From contig UQDL01000012.1 in the NCBI GenBank assembly GCA_900539775.1, positions 1 through 35,102 of the forward strand: a stretch of DNA of 35,102 nucleotides, read 5' to 3'. The notes beneath the pieces are model-generated. The model was not told the DNA's origin. It saw only the letters and a list, made by a program, of their open reading frames with translations, and searched no databases. Below are positions 7,399 to 15,254 of this stretch, one piece after another. Source of the DNA: an uncultured Anaerotruncus sp. (lineage in GTDB: Bacteria; Bacillota; Clostridia; Oscillospirales; Acutalibacteraceae). How positions within the stretch are numbered: the stretch's first letter is position 1; each line of letters starts with the position of its first letter. The position numbers and the translations under genes are program-made.

Positions 7399-8112
7399 TC
7401 AGTCTTTCTTATGAAGTATTTCATCATCGGGGTTATAAACCTTATATCCCGGATGACGGCCGGTTACTCTATAATAGCCTCTGAGATCTATAAGCTTTTG
7501 AATATTTTCTTTGCTTATATCATGGCTGCCGCCGAGAATAACGGCATTGATTGTGATTTTAGCCCAAAGCTCAAGGCTTTCCATTCTGTAAAAAGCGGTG
7601 ATAACATCGCTGCCCACGGCAAGGGCACCGTGGTTTTCAAGAAGCATAACATCATGATCTTCAAGATACGGTTCTATGGAATCCGGAACTTCGGTGGTTG
7701 AGGGAGTTCCGTACGGTGTGAGCGGAACTGCGCCGATAACGGCAACATCCTCAATCATGTTATACATATCCATGGCCTTATGTGCAACCGCAAATCCCGT
7801 TGCTCCGGGCGGATGGGCATGAAGCACGCTTCTAACATCGTCTCTCTTCTCATAGCAGCGTAAATGCATTTTAATTTCGCTTGACGGGCGAAGACCTTCT
7901 ACCGCCTCAAGCACATTGCCCTGCGAATCAATCCTGATAAGCTTTTCGGGAGTGATAAACGATTTGCTCATTCCCGTTGGCGTTGCAAGAATAGTGCCGT
8001 CATCAAGCTTAACGCTTACATTGCCGTCATTAGCCGCAACCCAGCCGAGCTGCCACATTTTATGGCACACATCACAGATTTGTTCCTTTACGGTTTCAAT
8101 ATCCATTGGCAT
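7399..8112 (-). CDS. fucA: L-fuculose 1-phosphate aldolase (class II)
   Basis: The 237-residue product is a zinc-dependent class II aldolase of the AraD/FucA family, which splits L-fuculose 1-phosphate to dihydroxyacetone phosphate and L-lactaldehyde. The zinc ligands are visible as H98 and H100 in VLHAHPPGAT and H161 in LLENHGALAVGSD. The catalytic acid/base corresponds to E79 in RPSSEIKMH. N-terminal ANDGNVSVKL and PTGMSK are the phosphate-binding segments. Two ATGs (8112 and 8106) are both usable downstream of AAAGGAAG. It is the first gene of the fuc operon. Ribulose 5-phosphate epimerase or rhamnulose 1-phosphate aldolase activity is less likely because fucI follows. Confidence 0.92.
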   Translation of the reverse strand: MPMDIETVKEQICDVCHKMWQLGWVAANDGNVSVKLDDGTILATPTGMSKSFITPEKLIRIDSQGNVLEAVEGLRPSSEIKMHLRCYEKRDDVRSVLHAHPPGATGFAVAHKAMDMYNMIEDVAVIGAVPLTPYGTPSTTEVPDSIEPYLEDHDVMLLENHGALAVGSDVITAFYRMESLELWAKITINAVILGGSHDISKENIQKLIDLRGYYRVTGRHPGYKVYNPDDEILHKKD

Positions 8113-8149
8113 AACTTCCTTTCTAAAATATTCTCCTCTTTCAATTTGT

Positions 8150-8178
8150 ATTATACTGTTGATTTTGCACTATTTCAA
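8150..8178 (-). promoter_or_regulatory. Promoter of the fuc operon
   Basis: On the minus strand TTGAAA (8178-8173) and a consensus TATAAT (8155-8150) are 17 bases apart, upstream of fucA. Confidence 0.7.
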
Positions 8179-8188
8179 GGTGTATAAT
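8159..8188 (+). promoter_or_regulatory. Promoter of the araC-type regulator gene
   Basis: TTGATT (8159-8164), 18 bases, TATAAT (8183-8188). It overlaps the divergent fuc promoter, so one bound regulator could act on both. An inverted AAGGTG (8177-8182) / CACCTT (8210-8215) is a candidate operator. Confidence 0.5.
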
Positions 8189-8249
8189 GTGATAAAGTGG
8201 TACGATATTCACCTTTAATTAAAATTTACATTTCAAAGGCAGATGAAAA

Positions 8250-9101
8250 ATGAGATATATTGACTATCAGGAAAAATCCGTGCGCGGCACATTCGGATTT
8301 CCGATTCAGCTTTACTATGTTGATTACACGCACCCTCAATATGAGATGCCGCTGCACTGGCATTTGGAATGCGAGCTTATATTGGTTTTAAAAGGGCGCT
8401 TTGATTTAACCGTTAACGGAAATGCCCATACGCTGCACCCAGGCGAAAGCATATTTGTGCCGGGTGGCTTTATTCACGGCGGATCGCCGCACGATTGCAT
8501 TTACGAATGCGTGGTTTTTGAAATGGAGGATTTCCTGAGCCAATCCGTTCAATGCAGACAAGCATATGCAAATTCGCTTGAAGCCGGCCTTATTCGTGAA
8601 ACCTGCTACACAAGGGAGGACACGGAGGGCACAATAATTGACCATATTTTTGAATGCATGGAAAAAGAAAACTATGGATACACATTCACCACAACAGGGC
8701 TTTTGTGGCAGCTTGCCGGCTTAATTATGAAAAGCAGCACAGAAAACACGCAGGCAATTCAACCCGCAAAAAACGAGCAAATCAAACGGGTGCTTTCAAA
8801 AATCAAAAACGATTATTCACAGCCGCTAACCCTAAATGAGCTTGCGGAAACGGCAAGGCTAAATCCGCAATATCTTTGCAGAGCATTCAGGCAGGTTACG
8901 GGCAAAACGCCAATTGATTATCTAAACTACTATCGCATTGAATGTGCGGCAGAAAAGCTTTGCTACACCAACCTTTCCGTAACAGAAGTGGCACTTTCCT
9001 GCGGATTCAATGATTTAAGCTATTTTAACCGCCTGTTTAAGCGGCACAAAAATGCATCACCCACACAATTCAGAAAAAGATACAACGGCGCAAACAGCTG
9101 A
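8250..9101 (+). CDS. AraC-family transcriptional regulator, likely of the fuc operon
   Basis: A 283-residue protein with an N-terminal cupin sensor domain (MPLHWHLECELILVLKGRF and LHPGESIFVPGGFIH, about residues 32-85) and a C-terminal double helix-turn-helix: LTLNELAETARLNPQYLCRAFRQ and the family signature VTEVALSCGFNDLSYFNRLFKRHKNASPTQFRK. Such proteins bind a small sugar in the cupin and then activate transcription. It is divergent from fucA with overlapping promoters, which makes L-fucose or a fucose-derived metabolite the likely ligand (inference). The start has an AAAGG about nine bases upstream. Confidence 0.9.
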   Translation: MRYIDYQEKSVRGTFGFPIQLYYVDYTHPQYEMPLHWHLECELILVLKGRFDLTVNGNAHTLHPGESIFVPGGFIHGGSPHDCIYECVVFEMEDFLSQSVQCRQAYANSLEAGLIRETCYTREDTEGTIIDHIFECMEKENYGYTFTTTGLLWQLAGLIMKSSTENTQAIQPAKNEQIKRVLSKIKNDYSQPLTLNELAETARLNPQYLCRAFRQVTGKTPIDYLNYYRIECAAEKLCYTNLSVTEVALSCGFNDLSYFNRLFKRHKNASPTQFRKRYNGANS

Positions 9102-9122
9102 CGGAGATTGCGCCCGAAGCGG

Positions 9123-9151
9123 TTGACAGAAATTTGAGCCGCATATATAAT
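9123..9151 (+). promoter_or_regulatory. Consensus promoter of the glycosyltransferase gene
   Basis: Perfect TTGACA (9123-9128), 17-base spacer and perfect TATAAT (9146-9151). The -10 covers the ATG at 9150, so transcription should begin downstream of that ATG and translation must start later. Confidence 0.8.
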
Positions 9152-9245
9152 GCATAATATAAATAAAAAGAATATTAAAAACATTAAATACATTCCTGCG
9201 GCAAAACGGCAAGCCGCAAAAACGCTCGGCAAGGAGGCAACGCAA

Positions 9246-10256
9246 ATTAAATATTCGGTTATAATTCCTGTTTTCAATTCCGAAAAATACATAGAAAAAT
9301 GCGTTTGCAGCCTTTTGCAAAGCGCTCCGATTGAAAACACCGAGATCATTTTGGTTAATGACGGTTCAAAAGACAAAAGCGCAGAAATTTGCAAACGCTT
9401 GGCGGCTGAGCACGATTGCATTAAATATATCAACAAAGAGCACGGCGGTGCAGCATCGGCACGAAATGCAGGGCTTAAGCAGGCAACGGGCGAATTTATT
9501 TTGTTTTGCGATTCCGATGATTATGTGCGGCCCGATTATTTCACAAAAGCAGAGCTTTTCGGAAATGAAGATTTAATTGTGTTTGGCTACACTTCCGTTT
9601 ACGAAAGCTGCAGTTTGCGGCACGATATTCCGCAAAGCATTTTAAACGGCAGTGATAATTTTGAAAAGCTGAACGGGCTTTACAAAAGCAAGCTGCTTTA
9701 CGAGCTTTATACAAAAAGATTTAAGCGCAGCATAATAGCTCAAAACGAAATATGCTTTCACGAGGAGCTGCCTATTTGCGAGGATATGAATTTTTGCCTG
9801 CGATATGCACTTTGCTGCAAAAGCATTGCAATAAAGAATGATGCTCTTTATTTTTACAACCGCACAAACAAAAATTCACTTATACACAGCCGCAAAACGG
9901 GGCTTACCGAAATTTTTCCAAAAGCCTTTGCAATTGCCGCCAAAACAATAAAAATCAGCAGCCTAACCGATAATCAAAAGGAAAAACTTTTGCAAACAAC
10001 GGATTATCTTTACACGGCAACCTTTATAACCTGCGCCGGCGAGGAGCTTAAGGACGAAAACGCCGCTGCGCACCAAATAATAAGGCAAATCGGAAAAATT
10101 TGCCGTGAATTTCAAACGATACACTTTGCGAAAAAGCAGCCGCAGGGGCTTCTTTGCAAAGGAATCAGAGCCTGCATTAAACTGAGGCTCGGCACGATTA
10201 CGTATCTGCTTGTTAAGGCACACAGGCACAGAGTAGAAAAACGCACAAGCAAATAA
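9246..10256 (+). CDS. Family 2 glycosyltransferase, probable ATT start
   Basis: About 336 residues of a GT-A fold glycosyltransferase. The product opens with KYSVIIPVFNSEKYI, as GT2 proteins do, followed by EIILVNDGSKDKS, the acceptor-side GGAASARNAGL and the metal-binding DSDD motif in LFCDSDDYVRPDYF (about 86-98). The rest is the variable acceptor domain; no membrane span is evident. An in-frame ATG exists at 9150 but lies inside the promoter -10. From the predicted transcript start there is no ATG, GTG or TTG ahead of the GT2 core, whereas AAGGAGG (9231-9237) lies eight bases before an ATT at 9246. The sugar donor and acceptor are unknown; cell-surface polysaccharide is the usual target. 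Confidence 0.85.
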   Translation: MKYSVIIPVFNSEKYIEKCVCSLLQSAPIENTEIILVNDGSKDKSAEICKRLAAEHDCIKYINKEHGGAASARNAGLKQATGEFILFCDSDDYVRPDYFTKAELFGNEDLIVFGYTSVYESCSLRHDIPQSILNGSDNFEKLNGLYKSKLLYELYTKRFKRSIIAQNEICFHEELPICEDMNFCLRYALCCKSIAIKNDALYFYNRTNKNSLIHSRKTGLTEIFPKAFAIAAKTIKISSLTDNQKEKLLQTTDYLYTATFITCAGEELKDENAAAHQIIRQIGKICREFQTIHFAKKQPQGLLCKGIRACIKLRLGTITYLLVKAHRHRVEKRTSK

Positions 10257-10308
10257 ACGCTCCTTAAAAAGAGCAAGGCAACACCATCAACACCCAACGG
10301 AGGTAAAT

Positions 10309-12756
10309 ATGAACAAATCATTTGAAAAAATCGCAAACAAATTAGCGGGTCCGCTTATGGGGCTTTTTGGAGTTTCTCAAAAGAAAGCGGAGCAATTTGA
10401 GGGCGCCGCACCCACCGTGCACGGAATTTCCGAATTGCTGAGAAAAGCTGCCGCCGAGGGTGCCGTGCTGCTTAAAAATGATGGCATTTTGCCCTTTAAA
10501 GCAGGCAGCTGTGTTTCGCTTTTCGGCAGAGTTCAATACAACTGGTTTTACACCGGCTACGGCTCCGGAGGCGATGTAAACAGGCCGTATTCGGTTAATT
10601 TGCAGGACGGAATCAGAAATTGCGATAAACTGAGCCTGAATGAAAGCCTGGCAACGGAATATGAAAACTGGTGTGTTGAGCACCCTATTGAAGATGCGGT
10701 TTGGGGAATGTGGCCAAGATTTTATCCGGAAATGCCAATAGATATAAGAGATGTTTTCCGTGCATCAAACGCATCGGACTGCGCAGTTGTGGTGATAGGA
10801 AGATCATCGGGAGAAGACAGAGATTGCGTGCTTGAAAAGGGCAGCTGGTTTTTAACGGATGAAGAGCGCAAACTTTTAGACGAAGTTACCGACTGCTTCG
10901 GCAAGGTTGCGGTTGTTTTAAACATCGGCTGCATAACTGATTTATCATGGATAGAGGAATACGGCAACAAAATCGGTGCCGTGCTGTTGCTTTGGCAGGG
11001 CGGAATGGAAAGCGGAAATGCGGCAGCCGATTTGCTTTGCGGCAACATTAACCCGTGCGGCAAGCTGAGCGACACCGTAATGAGAAATTACAACGATTGC
11101 CCAAGCGCAACGAATTACGGAAACAAGGAATTCAACAATTATGAAGAAGACATATATGTGGGCTACCGTTGGTTTGAAACATTCAACAAGGACGGTGTGC
11201 TTTACCCGTTCGGATACGGATTGAGCTACACAGAATTTGAAACAAGCCTGAAAAAAGCAGAAGCAACTGCCACCGGCTTTGAATTTACTGTTTCCATAAA
11301 AAACACAGGCGCCCTGCCGGGCAAAGAGGCAGTGCAGATCTATCTGCAAAAGCCATGCGCAGTGCTCGGCAATCCTGCAAGGGAGCTTGCGGCATTCGGC
11401 AAAACAGCATTACTGCAACCGGGCGAAGAACAGGAAATCTGCCTTACGGTTGATTTATACAGCCTTGCGTCATATGATGCGGGCGGCGCCTGCGGCAGCA
11501 AATCCGCATATATAACAGAAGGCGGCGAATATTTCTTTTATCTTGGAGGCGATGTCCGCAGCGCAAAAGAAATTTTCAGATACGGCCACGAAAAAACAAC
11601 CGTTTTTGAGCAATTGCGTGAATGCCTTGCTCCGCAGCAGAGCATTCAAGTTGTTACACCTGCAGACGGAATCAAGGGCAAGCTGCCGATAAAAAGAGCC
11701 TGCCCCGAGGCAAGGCGCAATTTGCGAGAAAGAATTTTAAAAGAGCTTCCCAAAGCAACGGAGCCGCAATACTATGCCGGCGAAAAGCTTGCAGATGTTA
11801 AAAGCGGCAAAATTCCGATGGAGCATTTTGTTTCGCTGCTCAGCAACAAAGAGCTTGAGGCGCTTACAAGAGGCGACTACACAATGAACAGCAAGCTCGG
11901 TGCACCCGGAAATGCCGGAGCATTTGCGGGCGTGCTTCCCTCTTTGCGTGAAAAAGGAATTCCGGCAGTTACCGCAACAGACGGCCCATCCGGAATTCGC
12001 CTGAGCGAAACCTGCTCACTTATTCCGATAGGCACGCTTTTGGCTTGCAGCTTTGACACAGAGCTTGTTGAAGAGGTTTACACCGCAATCGGCAAGGAAA
12101 TGAAAAGCAGAGGCAGCGATGTGCTGCTTGCACCCGGAATGAACATTCACAGAAATCCGCTTTGCGGCAGAAATTTTGAATATTATTCCGAGGATCCGCT
12201 TTTAAGCGGAAAGATTGCGGCGGCAGCCGTGAAGGGAATTCAGGCCTGCGGCGCATCTGCCTGCATTAAGCACTTTGCCTGCAACAATCAAGAATTTGCA
12301 CGCACAATAAACGATGCAAGGGTTTCCGAGCGTGCGCTTAGGCAAATTTATTTGAAAGGCTTTGAAATTTGCATTAAAGACTCAAGCCCGAAAAACATTA
12401 TGACCTCTTACAATAAAATCAACGGCGTTTACAGCTATTTCAACTATGATCTTTGCACATCAATTCTGCGAGGCGAATGGGGCTATAAAGGAAATGTGAT
12501 GACGGATTGGTGGACAAAACCCGGCAAATCACCTGAATTCGGCACAATTCGCAACCAAGCATATCGTGTGCGTGCGCAGGTGGATGTTCTTATGCCCGGC
12601 GGCGGAAAGCTTGGGCTTAAAGTGCCGGACGGAACCTTGCTTGAATCACTCGGCAAGGAGGGCGGAATAACGCTGGGAGAGCTGCAACGCAGTGCGGCAA
12701 ACGTGCTTCGCTTTGCAATGAACAGCACCGCCTTTAACGAAAACACCGCAGAATAA
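10309..12756 (+). CDS. GH3 beta-glycosidase with permuted domain order
   Basis: An 815-residue family 3 glycoside hydrolase. The domain order is reversed compared with the common form: the C-terminal GH3 domain comes first (about 25-270, starting RKAAAEGAVLLKNDGILPF), then a fibronectin-III-like domain (about 325-395, GKEAVQIYLQKP), then the catalytic TIM-barrel domain (about 500-810). The barrel carries TDGPSGIRL, GRNFEYYSEDPLLSG, KHF (K654-H655) and the nucleophile D733 in VMTDWW. This order is known in ruminococcal and other clostridial beta-glucosidases. No signal peptide is seen, so it probably acts in the cytosol on imported beta-gluco- or xylo-oligosaccharides; the specificity cannot be read. 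CGGAGG precedes the ATG. Confidence 0.92.
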   Translation: MNKSFEKIANKLAGPLMGLFGVSQKKAEQFEGAAPTVHGISELLRKAAAEGAVLLKNDGILPFKAGSCVSLFGRVQYNWFYTGYGSGGDVNRPYSVNLQDGIRNCDKLSLNESLATEYENWCVEHPIEDAVWGMWPRFYPEMPIDIRDVFRASNASDCAVVVIGRSSGEDRDCVLEKGSWFLTDEERKLLDEVTDCFGKVAVVLNIGCITDLSWIEEYGNKIGAVLLLWQGGMESGNAAADLLCGNINPCGKLSDTVMRNYNDCPSATNYGNKEFNNYEEDIYVGYRWFETFNKDGVLYPFGYGLSYTEFETSLKKAEATATGFEFTVSIKNTGALPGKEAVQIYLQKPCAVLGNPARELAAFGKTALLQPGEEQEICLTVDLYSLASYDAGGACGSKSAYITEGGEYFFYLGGDVRSAKEIFRYGHEKTTVFEQLRECLAPQQSIQVVTPADGIKGKLPIKRACPEARRNLRERILKELPKATEPQYYAGEKLADVKSGKIPMEHFVSLLSNKELEALTRGDYTMNSKLGAPGNAGAFAGVLPSLREKGIPAVTATDGPSGIRLSETCSLIPIGTLLACSFDTELVEEVYTAIGKEMKSRGSDVLLAPGMNIHRNPLCGRNFEYYSEDPLLSGKIAAAAVKGIQACGASACIKHFACNNQEFARTINDARVSERALRQIYLKGFEICIKDSSPKNIMTSYNKINGVYSYFNYDLCTSILRGEWGYKGNVMTDWWTKPGKSPEFGTIRNQAYRVRAQVDVLMPGGGKLGLKVPDGTLLESLGKEGGITLGELQRSAANVLRFAMNSTAFNENTAE

Positions 12757-12807
12757 AGGCGTTTGGTGCGCTCGGCAGCACGCCAAGAGCAAAAGCGCAA
12801 AAGCTGC

Positions 12808-12852
12808 CGCCTGTTTCTTTTCTGATATTGATTTAGACTTTCGGCGGCTTAA
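12808..12852 (+). terminator. Possible weak terminator after the GH3 gene
   Basis: GCCGCC and GGCGGC arms with a long loop, followed only by TTAAAT. A second inverted pair GGCGT...ACGCC occurs at 12758-12784. Either may form the mRNA 3' end. Confidence 0.35.
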
Positions 12853-12858
12853 ATACAC

Positions 12859-12886
12859 TTGACACGGGTGTTATTATATATATGAA
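12859..12886 (+). promoter_or_regulatory. Promoter of the CobW-type GTPase gene
   Basis: Consensus TTGACA (12859-12864) with a TATGAA -10 candidate at 12881-12886 (16-base spacer) in a TA-rich stretch. No recognisable Zur box was seen. Confidence 0.5.
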
Positions 12887-12911
12887 ATAAATATAACAGG
12901 AGTGAAATGAT

Positions 12912-14135
12912 ATGAATAAAAACAAGCTTGTGCCCGTTTCGCTGCTTACAGGCTATTTGGGAGCAGGAAAAACCACCCTGCTTAACCATGTGCTTTCAAA
13001 CCAAAAAGGATACAGAGTTGCAGTTATAGTAAACGACATCGGCGAAGTAAACATAGATGCCTCTCTTATTCAAAAAGGCGGCACCGTTACCCAAAAAGAC
13101 GAAAATCTTGTGCCGCTTTCAAACGGCTGCATATGTTGCACACTTAAAGTTGATTTGATGAAGCAAATCATAAGCCTTGCTTCAAGCGGCAAATTTGATT
13201 ACATTTTGATTGAAGCTTCGGGCATTTGCGAGCCGGGGCCCATTGCCGGCTCAATCTGCATGCTTGACGGCACCGATCCGCAGGTTCAATTGCCGGCAGT
13301 TGCATATCTTGACAATATTACCACCGTTGTGGATGCCAAAAGAATGGCAGACGAATTCGGCGCCGGCGATTCACTGCTTAAAAAGGATATGGACGAGGAG
13401 GATATTGAAAACCTGCTTGTGCAACAAATAGAATACTGCACCACGATTATACTTAACAAGGTTGACGAGGTTTCGCCGGAGGTTAAAGAAAATGTGAAAG
13501 CCGTTATAAAAGCGCTTCAGCCGCAGGCCAAAATCATTGAGGCAACTTTCGGAAATGTTGATGTGGATGAAATTTTAAACACCGGCAGATTCGATTACGA
13601 AAAAATTCTTGAAAGCGCAGGCTGGATAAGAGCAATGCACGATGAGGGCGAAAACTCCGAAAGCGCAGATCACGACGAGCACGAACACCATGAGCATGAT
13701 CACGACGAACACGAGCATGAGCACGGCCATCACCATCACCATCATCACGACGAGGGCGAAGCAGAGGAATACGGCATCGGCACATTCGTTTATCAAAATG
13801 TGAAGCCCTTTGAAAAAAGCAAATTTGAGGAATTTGTTTTTGCAAAATGGCCAAAAGAGGTTATCAGAGCCAAAGGACTGTTTTGGATAAAAGAGGACCC
13901 GGAAACGGCATATATTTTTGAGCAAAGCGGCAGGCAGAAAACAGCCACGGACGACGGAAAATGGATTGCCTGCTTCCCTGAAAGAGAAAGAAAGCAAATA
14001 TTGCAGATGAATCCGGATATTGCACAGGCTTGGGACCCGATTTACGGCGACAGAATCAACAAAATCGTTTTCATCGGCAGAAAGATGGACAAGGCTGCCA
14101 TTATTGCCGCACTTGATTCCTGCATTGCCGAATAA
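12912..14135 (+). CDS. CobW/COG0523-family metal-chaperone GTPase
   Basis: The 407-residue product is a G3E-family GTPase. It has a Walker A GYLGAGKTT (14-22), the metal-binding CxCC motif as C73-I-C75-C76 in NGCICCTL, EASGICEPG (switch region), the guanine-specificity NKVD in IILNKVDEV, and a C-terminal CobW_C domain (about 286-405). An insert at about residues 252-282 is almost entirely His, Asp and Glu, a probable metal-storage or capture loop. Family members deliver Zn, Co or Ni to client enzymes; zinc is the most common role, but no client gene or Zur site is visible. Nitrile hydratase and cobalamin roles have no support in this neighbourhood. CAGGAG precedes the ATG. Confidence 0.92.
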   Translation: MNKNKLVPVSLLTGYLGAGKTTLLNHVLSNQKGYRVAVIVNDIGEVNIDASLIQKGGTVTQKDENLVPLSNGCICCTLKVDLMKQIISLASSGKFDYILIEASGICEPGPIAGSICMLDGTDPQVQLPAVAYLDNITTVVDAKRMADEFGAGDSLLKKDMDEEDIENLLVQQIEYCTTIILNKVDEVSPEVKENVKAVIKALQPQAKIIEATFGNVDVDEILNTGRFDYEKILESAGWIRAMHDEGENSESADHDEHEHHEHDHDEHEHEHGHHHHHHHDEGEAEEYGIGTFVYQNVKPFEKSKFEEFVFAKWPKEVIRAKGLFWIKEDPETAYIFEQSGRQKTATDDGKWIACFPERERKQILQMNPDIAQAWDPIYGDRINKIVFIGRKMDKAAIIAALDSCIAE

Positions 14136-14190
14136 CCAAGCTTAAAATTGCGGATATTTGCCGATTTTGAGAAAAGCAATAAATTAAGCA

Positions 14191-14280
14191 AAGCGCAGCT
14201 AAAGCAATTGTGAAACTTACACACACGGCGCACGCCGAATTTGTGCAGTTTTTTAATTGACTTGGGCTGCGCTCTTTTTT
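14191..14280 (+). terminator. Large terminator hairpin after the CobW-type gene
   Basis: AGCGCAGC (about 14191-14198) pairs with GCTGCGCT (about 14267-14274), followed by CTTTTTT. The long loop contains its own GGCG-CAC-GCC hairpin flanked by CACA/TGTG. The T-run also forms part of the next gene's promoter spacer. Confidence 0.55.
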
Positions 14281-14285
14281 ATAAT
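14257..14285 (+). promoter_or_regulatory. Promoter of the membrane-protein gene, overlapping a terminator
   Basis: TTGACT (14257-14262), 17 bases, consensus TATAAT (14280-14285). The spacer contains the 3' arm and T-run of the preceding terminator. Confidence 0.65.
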
Positions 14286-14365
14286 ATAGTTAAGTATATA
14301 TTTAACCGCCGAAAATCGGGCTTGCCCGGCAGACGGCAACGCAAACAAATTGCGAGGTAACGCTT

Positions 14366-15139
14366 ATGAAAAAGCTAAACATTACAAAGGCCGATGCCGC
14401 ACCGCTTTCCGCAATGGCAATAATTTTTATATGCTATGCCGCGGAAAAAGCTTTTAAACGCTTAACGGAATGGGGCAACACATCGGCAATTATTCAGGCA
14501 TTTGTTTTTACGCTTGCAACGGCAGGAATTTTCATGCTGCTGAGCAAATGCAAAAACAACTATTTGGGAATTTTGGCAGGCATTTTTGCTTTTAAAATTA
14601 TGCCGCCGGACATTGTTATGCTGCGCAGCGTTAATTTTGATGCCGCATGCGTTTATTACCTTGTTCGCAAGGCAGCGCTTGTGCTCTTTTTATATGCCGT
14701 ATACAAGCTTTACAAATCCCAAAGCGATAATGAAGACAGGCTTCGTGCGCTTCCTATTGCATCTCTTTTCCTTGTTATTCCTTTTGCGGCGTCTGTTGCG
14801 GAAACACTTTCCAAATATGCCTATATCAAAACAGGCAGCATGATGGTGCCTTATGCTTTGGGCGCAGGCTTTTTCATTGCCGCCGCTTTTGTGCTGATGA
14901 TAATTTGCAACATCTGCCCCGGCAAAAATGCCTCTCTTATCTGTGATTTTGCAATCATTTCATTTGCGGTTAATTTTGCAAGAAAAATTTGCTCCGTTAT
15001 CATTTTAGGGGCAAACGGCTACCATATCAGCAAATCATATTTCTGCTGGTTTGCGATTTATGCCGTTTTGATTGCCGCATTTGCAATAATTAAAGCAAAA
15101 ACGGGCAGCCGTCCCGCAAAAGCCGCAACGGCAGCCTAA
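14366..15139 (+). CDS. Multi-pass membrane protein of unknown function
   Basis: The 257-residue product has about seven or eight hydrophobic segments (for example SAMAIIFICYAAEKAF, IIQAFVFTLATAGIFMLL, KAALVLFLYAVYKLY, ASLFLVIPFAASVAE, FFIAAAFVLMIICNIC, FAIISFAVNFARKIC and YFCWFAIYAVLIAAFAII) with short polar loops, so it is an integral membrane protein. The tail KAKTGSRPAKAATAA is basic and probably cytoplasmic. I recognise no family motif. GCGAGGT precedes the ATG and the gene has its own promoter and terminator. It converges on the radical SAM gene, so it is not part of the vitamin B6-type unit. Confidence 0.7.
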   Translation: MKKLNITKADAAPLSAMAIIFICYAAEKAFKRLTEWGNTSAIIQAFVFTLATAGIFMLLSKCKNNYLGILAGIFAFKIMPPDIVMLRSVNFDAACVYYLVRKAALVLFLYAVYKLYKSQSDNEDRLRALPIASLFLVIPFAASVAETLSKYAYIKTGSMMVPYALGAGFFIAAAFVLMIICNICPGKNASLICDFAIISFAVNFARKICSVIILGANGYHISKSYFCWFAIYAVLIAAFAIIKAKTGSRPAKAATAA

Positions 15140-15154
15140 GAAAAAAACAAAAAG

Positions 15155-15193
15155 CTTCCCCTTAATGCCAAACGCATTGAGGGGAATTTTTTA
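15155..15193 (+). terminator. Terminator of the membrane-protein gene
   Basis: Stem TTCCCC-TT-AATGC / GCATT-GA-GGGGAA followed by TTTTTTA. Confidence 0.85.
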
Positions 15194-15202
15194 TGCCAAA
15201 AA

Positions 15203-15235
15203 GAAAAAACCGACCGAGCATAAAAGCCCGATCGG
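15203..15235 (-). terminator. Terminator of the pyridoxal kinase/ECF/radical SAM unit
   Basis: On the minus strand CCGATCGGGC (15235-15226) pairs with GCTCGGTCGG (15219-15210), including G-U pairs, followed by TTTTTTC. Confidence 0.8.
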
Positions 15236-15254
15236 CATGGCAAACAGCCATCAA

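Noticed and set aside
13664..13755. Short tandem DNA repeat or microsatellite
   Set aside because: The repeat is explained by the codons of a His/Asp/Glu-rich loop in a real protein, although its length may vary.
13534..13997. Minus-strand open frames with repeats of Arg, Asp or Val-Met opposite the His-rich loop
   Set aside because: The repetitive residues are only the complement of the His/Asp/Glu codons of the GTPase.
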